The notes under the pieces: model-generated
Seen by the model: the letters and a program-made list of their open reading frames with translations, nothing else
Databases searched by the model: none
What the model was told of the DNA's origin: nothing
Source: Flavobacteriaceae bacterium
GTDB taxonomy: Bacteria > Bacteroidota > Bacteroidia > Flavobacteriales > Flavobacteriaceae
Direction of reading: 5' to 3'
NCBI GenBank assembly: GCA_017852075.1
Contig: JAFMLQ010000014.1
Location: 1-48,326 of the forward strand
Length of the DNA stretch: 48,326 bases
Translations under genes and position numbers: made by a program
Shown here: positions 1 to 7,716 of the stretch, in pieces
Layout of the letters: each line of letters opens with the position of its first letter
How positions within the stretch are numbered: position 1 is the stretch's first letter

Positions 1-37
1 TACTGCCACTGGTGGGAGAGTATGTCGCCGCCTTCTT
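1..37 (+). rRNA. rrf: 5S rRNA, 3' end only
   Basis: The first 37 bases read like the 3' end of a bacterial 5S rRNA, with the conserved GGTGGGAGAGTA stretch (loop E and helix IV region) and a closing CGCCGCC run. A strong terminator follows at once, as expected at the end of an rRNA operon. The rest of the gene and the 16S and 23S genes would lie before the window. The exact 3' end is an estimate. Confidence 0.75.
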
Positions 38-39
38 CG

Positions 40-75
40 AGACCCTTTAAGTTTTGCTTAAAGGGTCTTTTTTTT
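40..75 (+). terminator. Intrinsic terminator of the rRNA operon
   Basis: A perfect 12-bp stem (40-51 pairs with 57-68) closes on a five-base loop, TTTTG. An unbroken run of eight T covers 68-75. It ends transcription coming from the 5S rRNA. Confidence 0.92.
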
Positions 76-77
76 GG

Positions 78-145
78 ATAACGGTTTGGTGTATGGGACG
101 TTCCCCGAAGGGTATGGCTAATATACAGTGTTAGTCTTTCGTTAT
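78..145. repeat. Imperfect dyad element between the rRNA operon and the esterase gene
   Basis: The outer ends form a perfect inverted repeat, ATAACG (78-83) with CGTTAT (140-145). Inside lies TGTAT (90-94) with ATACA (123-127), and in the centre a short CCC-CGAA-GGG hairpin (103-112). The right half also holds a weak hairpin, CTAA...TTAG, at 118-134. The right arm covers the stop codon of the esterase gene. From memory, elements with a TGTATGG left half and an ATACAGTGTTAG right half occur scattered beside accessory genes in Bacteroidota genomes. I cannot verify this here, and there is only one copy in the window. Confidence 0.45.
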
Positions 146-1398
146 TTTTTATTTAGAGTTTCAATTCTTTCTTTATAATACTGGTCACCACTTATTTCAT
201 AAGCCTTGTTTAAGTATTTTAAGGCATTCTTTTTGTCGTTTTGAGATTCATAATACTCAGCCATCGAATCATAAGCATTTGCATTTGTTGGATTATATTT
301 AATATTCATTTCAAAAAACATGAACGCCTTCTTAGGCTGACCCATTTGCAAATTCATGTAGCCATAGCCATTTAACATTTCGTCGATCATTGGTGCAGTA
401 GGCACACCAAAATGTTCAGTATATATTTGTTCTTGCTCTTTCAACAGCGCAATCAATTCTTCTAAAGGGGTTTCTGGATTATTATATTTTTGTGGAGATT
501 TAAACTGATACCATTCAAAAAGAAATATCAGTCCATCTCTTATTGATGGTAACGGAACTGTACCGTGTAAGTCTTCATTATAGACCTTCCATAAAAAATT
601 TAATCCATTCTGTTTTTGAGATTTAGTATAATTTGAAAACTCAATGATTGAACGCGCAAACAAAGTAAATTCTGAAGAGTCATCCATTATATTCTGCATG
701 GTTATTTCTTCATTCCACATATGTAGTTGCTCTGCTGCTAAAGACACATAAAGAGATTTGCCTTCATAACTTTCTGTACTCAGCTTTTCCTTTGCCTCCT
801 TCAATAATTTTTGGTCGTCCCAATCCAAACTTGGATCTATGGCTATATAGTTTTGAAAGAGATGTTTGTGATTGATCAAAATATTTATTGTAAACAATCC
901 AGCATAAGAATGCCCAATTAAGGTACGATAGCCTGAGGTTGGATACTTACTATCAATATAGGGGATGAGTTCCTTCTCCATAAATTTGGTAAAGGTTTCT
1001 GCACCTCCAGTTTCATTGTCCATTGCAATACCGCGTCTCATTTTTATCTGCGAAGTGGTTAAATCTCTTGTTCGGTTACTGCGATTAGAAATTCCAACAA
1101 GTATCATATGTGGGAGGTAATGCCCCCAATAATTATCATAAACGGCCTCCAATGAGCTTTCTAGTGAAAAACCATCCATTAGATATATCACGGCATATTT
1201 TTCATCATTATCTGGCTGAAAATTATCTGGTAATCTCACCCAAAAGTCACGGTTTTCATTTAAAGTTTTAGAAAATATAGAATCTACTATACGATTTTGA
1301 AATTGCTCTGTTTGGGATACAGTTGTTTGTGCAATTGCTTGTTGTTTTACCATTAAAATCGATCCGATAAGAACTAATAAGTAGATATAGTATTTCAT
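142..1398 (-). CDS. Secreted alpha/beta-hydrolase esterase with C-terminal TPR
   Basis: The 418-residue protein begins with a Sec signal peptide (about 1-24, ending AIAQ). It then has a putative-esterase (EstD, enterochelin-esterase-like) alpha/beta-hydrolase domain, with the nucleophile elbow GHSYAG at 162-167 (Ser164), VIYLMDG at 70-76 and a later LHGTVPL that probably carries the catalytic His. The C-terminal 70 residues form TPR-like helices (NPTNANAYDSMAEYYES, NALKYLNKAYEISG). The family hydrolyses carboxylic esters; the substrate is unknown, and the likely location is the periplasm. The gene stands alone between the rRNA operon and a gene-poor gap, its stop codon sits in the dyad element at 78-145, and it looks more AT-rich than the genes that follow. 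All this fits an acquired gene but does not prove it. Confidence 0.85.
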   Translation of the reverse strand: MKYYIYLLVLIGSILMVKQQAIAQTTVSQTEQFQNRIVDSIFSKTLNENRDFWVRLPDNFQPDNDEKYAVIYLMDGFSLESSLEAVYDNYWGHYLPHMILVGISNRSNRTRDLTTSQIKMRRGIAMDNETGGAETFTKFMEKELIPYIDSKYPTSGYRTLIGHSYAGLFTINILINHKHLFQNYIAIDPSLDWDDQKLLKEAKEKLSTESYEGKSLYVSLAAEQLHMWNEEITMQNIMDDSSEFTLFARSIIEFSNYTKSQKQNGLNFLWKVYNEDLHGTVPLPSIRDGLIFLFEWYQFKSPQKYNNPETPLEELIALLKEQEQIYTEHFGVPTAPMIDEMLNGYGYMNLQMGQPKKAFMFFEMNIKYNPTNANAYDSMAEYYESQNDKKNALKYLNKAYEISGDQYYKERIETLNKK

Positions 1399-1779
1399 TA
1401 TTTTCTTTTGAATCTAAATATAATTAAATTCATAAGTTAAACTAAGAACCTTTATGGGTTATTAGTTTTTCATAATAATGGTTAACAAATCAAATAAAAA
1501 ATCGGAGTAATTTAGGTAGGTTTAAGTTAGGGAGGCTTAGGTTATTTTTTTTGTTTTGTTGGGCAATAAAAAGATTTGTGCGCAAAAAGGGTTTACAACT
1601 TAAAGCGGTAACATTCTCTACCTCCGGAGGGAAATTTAAAAAAGTGTAAAGTACATCCATTGGTTTTTGTTTTTCTTACCGCTAAATTGCAACAAAAGAG
1701 ACGAATTGCCATTTACCAAGTACCTTGAGGTGTTACTAATTACTTTAACGGCTTTTTTAATGTAATAATCGGTTATTTA
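1399..1779. other. Gene-poor gap of 381 bases
   Basis: No convincing gene is seen. The stretch beside the esterase holds the AT-rich upstream region of that gene, with TATATTTA at 1412-1419 on the minus strand as a near match to the -7 element. The middle contains nested inverted repeats (see 1604-1683). On the minus strand one frame stays open for about 46 codons between roughly 1634 and 1771, but it has no ATG and no recognisable family, so I do not call it. Confidence 0.6.
1604..1683. repeat. Nested inverted repeats in the intergenic gap
   Basis: AGCGGTAA (1604-1611) and TTACCGCT (1676-1683) are perfect inverted copies 64 bases apart. Between them lie the perfect 10-base palindrome CCTCCGGAGG (1621-1630) and the short dyad TGTA-AAG-TACA (1645-1655). 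There is no T-run, so it is not an ordinary terminator. It could be the footprint of a lost mobile element or a structured RNA, or chance. Confidence 0.4.
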
Positions 1780-2463
1780 CTATAAAGCAAAAGAAAGGCC
1801 AAAGGCCAGGAGGATGGTCAGTAGCTTTCTCAGATTGAAGGCGTGTCCTTGATTGCTTTCAAATAAAATGGTGGTTGCAATATGCAGCAACATTCCTATT
1901 ACCACAGATGTGATTTGTAATTGCCAAACTTGCAATGCAGGTATAGTATCATTAATCAGATTTCCTAAAGGACTCATAATAGCAAAGAGTACAAGTGTAC
2001 TTACCTTGGTAATACTGGAAACTCGAGTTTCCCATACTAAGAAAAATACGACCATTCCAATGGGAATTTTATGGATAAAAATACCCCACAATAACTCGTT
2101 TTGGTTAGACAGTGGTAGCCCTTCAATAAACGCATGGACACCCAAACTCAATAAAAGCAGCCAAGGAAGCCCCTTATTTTCTTTAATATGCGCATGGCCG
2201 TGTTCCGCTCCTTGGGACAAATATTCCAAAAGAATTTGAAGCAATAAGCCTGTGATGATCCAAGGTCCTGCATGGAAATTTGGGTCTGCAAAAACTTCAG
2301 GTAAAAGATGAAAAATAGTAATTCCTAACAGAAATGCTCCACTAAAGGCCAAAACCAACTTAAAAGCTAAGGGTTTTTTGGGCCGTAAAATAAAAACAAT
2401 ACTCATCCCTAACACCGCACCAAAAAAAGGAAGTAGATAGTTAAATACTGGGTTTGTGCTCAT
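1780..2463 (-). CDS. ZIP-family metal transporter
   Basis: An inner-membrane protein of 227 residues, with about eight hydrophobic segments and a His-rich loop (EHGHAHIKE). It carries the two ZIP signature helices: the LGVHAFIEGLPL segment, with the conserved H...EG metal-site residues, and the GIFIHKIPIGMVVF segment. ZIP proteins import divalent cations, typically zinc; the actual metal cannot be told. I choose the ATG at 2463. An earlier TTG at 2493 is in frame, but it lies inside the -7 promoter element at 2491-2498 and would not be transcribed. The gene is divergent from the methyltransferase at 2526. Confidence 0.88.
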   Translation of the reverse strand: MSTNPVFNYLLPFFGAVLGMSIVFILRPKKPLAFKLVLAFSGAFLLGITIFHLLPEVFADPNFHAGPWIITGLLLQILLEYLSQGAEHGHAHIKENKGLPWLLLLSLGVHAFIEGLPLSNQNELLWGIFIHKIPIGMVVFFLVWETRVSSITKVSTLVLFAIMSPLGNLINDTIPALQVWQLQITSVVIGMLLHIATTILFESNQGHAFNLRKLLTILLAFGLSFAL

Positions 2464-2482
2464 GTATAGTCTTAGAAAGATG

Positions 2483-2509
2483 TTGATAGTCAAAATTAAA
2501 GTATTTTTG
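2483..2509 (+). promoter_or_regulatory. Candidate promoter of the THUMP methyltransferase
   Basis: TATTTTTG at 2502-2509 is a perfect TAnnTTTG element. TTG at 2483-2485 lies 16 bases before it and could serve as the -33 element. The ATG follows 16 bases after the -7 element. Confidence 0.6.
2491..2498 (-). promoter_or_regulatory. Candidate -7 promoter element of the ZIP gene
   Basis: The minus strand reads TAATTTTG, a perfect TAnnTTTG, ending 27 bases before the ATG at 2463. No clear TTG -33 element is seen. It lies only three bases from the plus-strand element at 2502-2509. Confidence 0.55.
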
Positions 2510-2525
2510 AGGGCGAAAACGAGCT

Positions 2526-3689
2526 ATGGAAGAAAATTTTAAAATGCTGGCGAAAACCTTTTACGGTTTTGAAGAACTTTTAGAAAAAGAATTACGCCAA
2601 TTGGGGGCTAAAAACATTCAAAAAGGAAATCGTGTGGTCTCTTTTGAAGGCGATCTTGGGTTTCTCTATAAAGCCAACCTTTCATTGCGAACCGCTTTAA
2701 AAATCTTAAAACCCATCCATACTGCACGTGTACAAAACGAACAGGAATTATATCAACTCTTTTATGATTTTCCTTGGGAAGACTATATGGAAGTAGATTC
2801 CAAATTTGTCATTGACAGTGTAGTGCACGGGACTCTCTTTACCCATTCTCAATACGCTTCTCAAAAAGCTAAAGATGGCTTGGTGGATCAGTTCAGAGAG
2901 CGTCACGATGATAGACCTAGTGTGGATCTAAATCGACCCGACCTGAGGATCAACTTACACATACAAAATGATCAATGTACGCTTTCTTTAGACAGTTCAG
3001 GGGCTTCTTTACACCACAGAGGATATAGAACGGTCACCAATATTGCACCTCTGAATGAGGTTCTTGCCGCGGGTTTGATTCAACTTTCGGGCTGGCAAGC
3101 CAATACCGACTTTTTGGACCCCATGTGTGGAAGTGGCACTTTTTTAATCGAAGCAGCTATGTTTGCCTGTAATATTCCAGCTAATATTAATCGTACAGGC
3201 TTTGCCTTTGAAAAGTGGAAGGATTACGATGCATCACTTTTTGAATTGATTCGTGAAAGCCAATTGAAAAAAGTAATCAACCCTTCTGTGCAAATTAAAG
3301 GTTCCGACAAAGCGCCTTCTGCTGTAGAAAAAGCAATCCAGAATGTCGAAAATGCCAATTTGAGCGATTTTATTCAAATTGAAAAAAAGGATTTCTTCCA
3401 ATTAGAAAAAGAAAATAAAGGGCCCCTGCACCTTTTGACCAATCCTCCCTATGGAAAGCGTTTGGAAGGAGACATGAATGTTTTGTATCAAGGAATTGGG
3501 GATGGTTTTAAGCAGAGTTTTCCGAATACCCATGCTTGGCTCATCAGTTCAAATATGGAAGCCATTAAATGCATCGGACTGCGACCCAGCAGGAAAATCA
3601 AAGTTTTTAATGGAAAATTAGAATCTCGGTTGTTGTACTTTCCCATTTACGAGGGAACAAAAAGAGTACACAAAATTGAAAAGGATTGA
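2526..3689 (+). CDS. THUMP-domain class I RNA methyltransferase (RlmL N-terminal-half family)
   Basis: A 387-residue cytoplasmic enzyme. An N-terminal THUMP/ferredoxin-like RNA-binding region (about 45-160) is followed by a Rossmann methyltransferase domain with DPMCGSGTFLIEAA (SAM-binding motif I, about 198-211) and TNPPYGKRL (NPPY catalytic motif of N2-guanine or N6-adenine methylases, about 307-315). The family, often annotated as N6-adenine-specific DNA methylase, modifies guanine N2 in rRNA or tRNA. E. coli RlmL carries a second methyltransferase domain (RlmK) that is absent here, so the target (G2445 of 23S rRNA by homology) is an inference. It is divergently transcribed from the ZIP gene and meets DUF6048 tail to tail one base after its stop. 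Confidence 0.88.
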   Translation: MEENFKMLAKTFYGFEELLEKELRQLGAKNIQKGNRVVSFEGDLGFLYKANLSLRTALKILKPIHTARVQNEQELYQLFYDFPWEDYMEVDSKFVIDSVVHGTLFTHSQYASQKAKDGLVDQFRERHDDRPSVDLNRPDLRINLHIQNDQCTLSLDSSGASLHHRGYRTVTNIAPLNEVLAAGLIQLSGWQANTDFLDPMCGSGTFLIEAAMFACNIPANINRTGFAFEKWKDYDASLFELIRESQLKKVINPSVQIKGSDKAPSAVEKAIQNVENANLSDFIQIEKKDFFQLEKENKGPLHLLTNPPYGKRLEGDMNVLYQGIGDGFKQSFPNTHAWLISSNMEAIKCIGLRPSRKIKVFNGKLESRLLYFPIYEGTKRVHKIEKD

Positions 3690-3690
3690 T

Positions 3691-4431
3691 TTACTTTTTT
3701 CGAGAACGTAAAGGCAAGCTGTAGGTCAATGTATAGTTGAACCCTGCGCCAAAGATGTTATCTTCTGTTTTTTTGTTAAAACCAGGGATGTAAATGTTGT
3801 CAAAGTTCTCTGGTAACTTGTCATTCAATAAACGATTTAATCGCAGACTAAGTCCCATATAAATATTTCTCAACAATTGGACCTTAAAACCTACAACTAC
3901 CTCAAACCATTGAGCATTTAAATCGGGACGGAGTCCTGTGGCATATCCATTGCTGATGGGTAAATCAGAACTGGGCCAAAATCGTGTACGATCCAAAATG
4001 GTGTAATTGTTCAAAAATTGACTGTGACTACTAGAAGCAAAGCGGAGTCCGATGGTGACATGGTTGTCCATTCCTTCCCAGTTTTCATACATATTGTAAT
4101 CAAAACCTAATTTTAGATAATCTCCTGTGGTTGTAAAATTTACTTGTTCCACCTGTCGAGTACTTTCTACACTGCCTAGTTCAATGGCCAAAAATAATTT
4201 CTCGCCCACCCTAAGATCTGCCACGGCTTCAAATCCATTAAAATCATCTGAAACCTGAGAGCGAACAATCCGATATAAATCAGCACCGAAACGAAGACTC
4301 AAAGGTGTTTTTTCTTTTACTCCTATACTGTCTGTAACAGATATAGCAAGCCTTTCTTCCTGCTGACCAAGTCCCCATTGTAAGCCTCCTAAAAGACTAA
4401 TGAAGAACACCCAAATGCGCACGTATTTCAT
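3691..4431 (-). CDS. DUF6048 family protein, probable outer-membrane beta-barrel
   Basis: A 246-residue protein with a Sec signal peptide (about 1-22, ending GLGQ). The rest shows alternating hydrophobic strands with aromatic girdles (LKLGFDYNMYENWEG, WFEVVVGFKVQLLRNIYMGLSLRLN, GAGFNYTLTYSLPL), typical of a small outer-membrane barrel. I recognise the family as DUF6048, which in Flavobacteriia follows DUF6452 and rlmD exactly as here. Function unknown. Its start lies 35 bases inside the upstream DUF6452 gene, so translation is probably coupled. Confidence 0.82.
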   Translation of the reverse strand: MKYVRIWVFFISLLGGLQWGLGQQEERLAISVTDSIGVKEKTPLSLRFGADLYRIVRSQVSDDFNGFEAVADLRVGEKLFLAIELGSVESTRQVEQVNFTTTGDYLKLGFDYNMYENWEGMDNHVTIGLRFASSSHSQFLNNYTILDRTRFWPSSDLPISNGYATGLRPDLNAQWFEVVVGFKVQLLRNIYMGLSLRLNRLLNDKLPENFDNIYIPGFNKKTEDNIFGAGFNYTLTYSLPLRSRKK

Positions 4432-4894
4432 TTTCTTTGATGGTATCTTTTAAAATGGTGAATCCTTGAATCCAATTGTCTCCAGGATTTAAAATTATTG
4501 CAGGTGTGGCTTCCAAAATATAATTTGAACGATAGCCACAGGCAGCATTGATAAAGTTGTCAAAACGTTGGTAATAGATTTGTAACGTATCAATATTTTC
4601 ATCTTCTGCCCCCTCGTTGAGTATGAATTCAAACTGAACAAAGTTCTCTTGTGTTTTCAGCGGGAGTGCAAAAGAATCTGAAGGCTGAAGAGCGAGTATC
4701 TTTTCAGTACCTAAAGCTCGAATTGAAAACCCAGAAGGAGAAAGCTTTCGCGTCGTATCGTCTTTGTCTAACATCAAAAGAATTAAATCGGGACTTTCTA
4801 CAACATCTTCAATACATATGTCGTCTCTTTCACAGCTAAAAAGGAAAAAGAGTGCTCCTAAGCAAAGAAAATTTTTAAAATACGACTTATTCAT
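4397..4894 (-). CDS. DUF6452 family lipoprotein
   Basis: A 165-residue protein with a lipoprotein signal peptide, the lipobox ending FLFSC at Cys21, so it is probably anchored to a membrane facing the periplasm. The mature part begins with a Cys (ERDDIC) and is acidic and beta-rich. It matches the DUF6452 family, always found with DUF6048 in Flavobacteriia; a joint role with the DUF6048 barrel is an inference from the 35-base overlap and conserved order. It overlaps the end of rlmD by 8 bases (ATGAATAA). Confidence 0.82.
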   Translation of the reverse strand: MNKSYFKNFLCLGALFFLFSCERDDICIEDVVESPDLILLMLDKDDTTRKLSPSGFSIRALGTEKILALQPSDSFALPLKTQENFVQFEFILNEGAEDENIDTLQIYYQRFDNFINAACGYRSNYILEATPAIILNPGDNWIQGFTILKDTIKENEIRAHLGVLH

Positions 4895-6305
4895 CTGTGG
4901 TTTTGAGTTCTAAAAGTACAACATTTTCAACATGATGGGTTTGTGGAAACATATCTACCGCTTGACTTTTTAGTACTTCGTAATGAGATTTCATCAAATT
5001 CAGATCGCGGGCTTGAGTAGCACTATTGCAACTGATATACACTATTCTTTTGGGTGCCAATTTGATCAGTTGTTGAACTACGTCAGCATGCATCCCGTCT
5101 CGAGGTGGATCTGTGATCACCACATCTGCTTTTCCATGACGAGATATAAACGAATCGTTAAAAACGGCTTTCATATCGCCAACCTCAAAATGTGCATTTT
5201 GGATTTGATTCACTAAAGCGTTTTCTTGAGCAGCATCAATGGCTTCTGGGACAGATTCTATACCAATTATCTTGGCGCAAGAAGCAGCCAAGCTCAAGGC
5301 AATGGTTCCTGTACCAGTGTATAAGTCGTACACGACCTCATTGGGTTTTAATGCTGCAAAATCCTTGGCAATCTTATAGAGTACCTTGGCTTGCTGAGGA
5401 TTGGTTTGATAAAATGATTTGGCGGTGATTTTAAATTGAAGCTGATCTAAATTTTCGGTAATGTAGTCTTGCCCATGATAACAGTGAATATCCTGATCGT
5501 AAATACTATCATTTGGTTTCGTGTTGATACAGTAGAGTAGGGAAGTGAGTTGGGGAAATTTTGAAACGATAAAATCGAGAATTGCTTCGCGATTTTTTTT
5601 ATGCTCCTTGTAAAATTGGAGAAGTACCATGACTTCACCCTCCTGAGTGTTTCGAATCATCAGAGTTCTTAAAAATCCACTTTGATTACGAGGGTCAAAA
5701 AATTCCAGTTGGTTTTCAAGGGCATAGGTTCGAAGGGCATTTCGAATCTCATTGGAAGGATCTGCTTGAAGGTGACAATGGTGGACATCCACTATTTTGT
5801 CCCACATACCCGGTTTGTGAAATCCCAGTCCGTTCCGTTCAATAGTAGCTTCTTGTTGAATCTCATCCATGGTAAGCCAGCGGTTATTGGAAAACGAAAA
5901 TTCCATTTTGTTTCGGTAATAGTAAGGATTTGTTACGCCCGCAATTGGAAGTATTTCTTGTACCTCTACCTTCCCAATATGCTTGAGATTGTGCACGACT
6001 CCTTTCTCTTTAAAATCGATTTGTCCTTGATAGCTCAAATGCTGCCATTTGCACCCTCCACAAACTCCAAAATGGTCACAAACAGGTTCCGTTCGTTGCT
6101 TTGATTTTTGAATCCATCGAGTGGGTTCTGCTTCAAAATATCCTCTTCTTTTCTTGTATATACGAACGTCAACTATATCGCCAGGAACTACCTTTTTGAT
6201 AAAACAAACTGCACCTTCTGCAGTTTTGGCAACACCCATTCCTTTTGCATTGATATCAATGACTTTCAAATCATTTTCAAAGCGTTCTACACGTTTTCTT
6301 CCCAT
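4887..6305 (-). CDS. rlmD: 23S rRNA (uracil-5-)-methyltransferase RlmD
   Basis: A 472-residue TrmA/RumA-type enzyme that makes m5U in 23S rRNA (U1939 in E. coli numbering) using SAM. An N-terminal TRAM RNA-binding domain (about 7-62) is followed by iron-sulfur cluster cysteines Cys76, Cys82 and Cys85 (VCDHFGVCGGCKW), with a fourth likely in HHCHL. The Rossmann domain has DLYTGTGTIALSLA and DPPRDGMH, and the catalytic Cys is in YISCNSAT. It heads the rlmD-DUF6452-DUF6048 operon. A perfect -7 element lies only four bases upstream of the ATG, which suggests a leaderless or nearly leaderless mRNA. Confidence 0.93.
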   Translation of the reverse strand: MGRKRVERFENDLKVIDINAKGMGVAKTAEGAVCFIKKVVPGDIVDVRIYKKRRGYFEAEPTRWIQKSKQRTEPVCDHFGVCGGCKWQHLSYQGQIDFKEKGVVHNLKHIGKVEVQEILPIAGVTNPYYYRNKMEFSFSNNRWLTMDEIQQEATIERNGLGFHKPGMWDKIVDVHHCHLQADPSNEIRNALRTYALENQLEFFDPRNQSGFLRTLMIRNTQEGEVMVLLQFYKEHKKNREAILDFIVSKFPQLTSLLYCINTKPNDSIYDQDIHCYHGQDYITENLDQLQFKITAKSFYQTNPQQAKVLYKIAKDFAALKPNEVVYDLYTGTGTIALSLAASCAKIIGIESVPEAIDAAQENALVNQIQNAHFEVGDMKAVFNDSFISRHGKADVVITDPPRDGMHADVVQQLIKLAPKRIVYISCNSATQARDLNLMKSHYEVLKSQAVDMFPQTHHVENVVLLELKTTDE

Positions 6306-6309
6306 GCTG

Positions 6310-6317
6310 CAAATGTA
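6310..6317 (-). promoter_or_regulatory. Candidate -7 promoter element of rlmD
   Basis: The minus strand reads TACATTTG, a perfect TAnnTTTG, only four bases before the rlmD ATG at 6305. No TTG is seen at -33. If used, transcription would begin at or next to the start codon. Confidence 0.5.
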
Positions 6318-6362
6318 GTCGGCTTGGGAAAATAAATCGTATTTTTATCTAGGTTTTTGGGG

Positions 6363-6421
6363 CTAATATTTAGTATTTTTACCCTAATTTTTTTACCCAC
6401 GCTTAACTAAAATACTTTTAG
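6363..6421. promoter_or_regulatory. Dyads and a direct repeat upstream of rocD, possible operators
   Basis: Two palindromes share the form CTAA...TTAG: CTAA-TAT-TTAG at 6363-6373 and CTAAAA-TAC-TTTTAG at 6407-6421, the second ending five bases before the rocD ATG. Between them TTTTTACCC occurs twice (6376-6384 and 6390-6398). They may bind a regulator of ornithine or arginine use, but AT-rich dyads of this size also arise by chance. Confidence 0.3.
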
Positions 6422-6426
6422 CAAAC

Positions 6427-7704
6427 ATGGAATCCACAATTGAAACCTTCGATTTTATTGAATTAGAACGTCATCACGGTGCCCATGATTATCACCCTAT
6501 TCCAGTAGTATTAGAGCGAGGGGAGGGGGTCTTCCTTTGGGATGTTGAAGGAAAAAAATATTATGATTTCCTTTCTGCGTACTCCGCTGTAAATCAAGGG
6601 CATTGTCACCCCAGAATAGTGAAAGCACTACAGGACCAAGCCCAAATACTTACATTGACTTCTAGAGCATTTCATAATAACAAGCTGGGAGCTTACATGA
6701 AATATGTCACAGAATATTTTGGTTTTGAACGTCTTTTACCCTCAAATACAGGTGCTGAAGCCGTAGAAGCTGCCATTAAAATCGCACGAAAATGGGGCTA
6801 CACTAAAAAAAATATTCCTGAAAATAAAGCGGAAATCATAGTGTGTAAGCAAAACTTTCACGGGAGGACTTCTACCATTATTTCGTTTTCTAGCGATCAT
6901 GATTCAAGACAACATTTTGGTCCACATGCTACAGGATTTATTTCCATTCCCTACAATGATATTACCGCTTTGGAATCAGTTTTACAAAATCATTCCAATG
7001 TAGCAGGTTTTCTTGTGGAGCCTATTCAAGGTGAGGCAGGAGTCTTTACACCCGATCCTGATTTTATAAAAAAAGCAAGAGCATTGTGCTCGAAGTACAA
7101 TGTGCTGTTGATGGCAGACGAAATTCAAACGGGTATTGGTAGAACAGGAGCTTTGCTGGCCGTTTGTGGAAATTGTGACTGTACAGGACATTGTGAAAGA
7201 CAAGAAGATACATATAGCCGCCCAGATATTTTGATTTTGGGAAAAGCCATTAGTGGTGGCGCTTTTCCTGTTTCTGCTGTGCTCTGTGATGCACATATTA
7301 TGGACGTTATTCAGCCGGGGCAGCATGGAAGTACTTTTGGTGGAAATCCTATGGCATGTACCGTGGCAATGGAGGCGTTACAGGTGATACGCGATGAAAA
7401 ATTAACCCAAAATGCCCGACGGCTCGGAAATCGATTCAGAACAGCCATGCAAAACTATATTGACAACAGTTCTATAGTGTTGAGCGTGCGAGGAAGAGGT
7501 TTGTTAAATGCAATTGTGATTAACGATTCGGAGGAAAGCAAAACAGCGTGGAACATTTGTCTGAAACTAAAAGAAAACGGACTACTAGCCAAACCTACAC
7601 ACGGCAACATCATTCGATTTGCACCACCATTGGTAATGACAGAAGCACAACTCGATGATTGTATAGCAATCATCACGACAACACTTTCTGAATTTGAGTC
7701 TTAA
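6427..7704 (+). CDS. rocD: Ornithine--oxo-acid aminotransferase
   Basis: A 425-residue class III PLP aminotransferase that converts ornithine and 2-oxoglutarate to glutamate-5-semialdehyde and glutamate, linking arginine breakdown to proline and glutamate. Visible motifs are SNTGAEAVEAAIKIAR, NFHGRTSTII, LMADEIQTGIGRTG and the PLP lysine Lys273 in ILGKAISGGAFPVSAVL; length and order fit ornithine aminotransferases. Odd point: a short Cys-rich insertion at 247-256 (CGNCDCTGHC) just before the PLP-lysine segment, where most homologues have a short loop. The cysteine desulfurase gene follows 12 bases later, so the two may be co-transcribed. Confidence 0.93.
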   Translation: MESTIETFDFIELERHHGAHDYHPIPVVLERGEGVFLWDVEGKKYYDFLSAYSAVNQGHCHPRIVKALQDQAQILTLTSRAFHNNKLGAYMKYVTEYFGFERLLPSNTGAEAVEAAIKIARKWGYTKKNIPENKAEIIVCKQNFHGRTSTIISFSSDHDSRQHFGPHATGFISIPYNDITALESVLQNHSNVAGFLVEPIQGEAGVFTPDPDFIKKARALCSKYNVLLMADEIQTGIGRTGALLAVCGNCDCTGHCERQEDTYSRPDILILGKAISGGAFPVSAVLCDAHIMDVIQPGQHGSTFGGNPMACTVAMEALQVIRDEKLTQNARRLGNRFRTAMQNYIDNSSIVLSVRGRGLLNAIVINDSEESKTAWNICLKLKENGLLAKPTHGNIIRFAPPLVMTEAQLDDCIAIITTTLSEFES

Positions 7705-7716
7705 ATAGAGTAGTCT

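Noticed and set aside
78-145. Integron attC site
   Set aside because: The RYYYAAC and GTTRRRY core sites are not matched (only GTTAGTC, which differs by one base) and there is no integrase; I report it only as a dyad element.
1634-1771. Open frame of about 46 codons on the minus strand between the ZIP gene and the esterase
   Set aside because: It has no ATG, no recognisable family and a length that chance can give; kept only as a note in the gap entry.
2526-3689. DNA adenine methylase
   Set aside because: The THUMP domain and family membership point to an RNA methyltransferase despite the NPPY motif.
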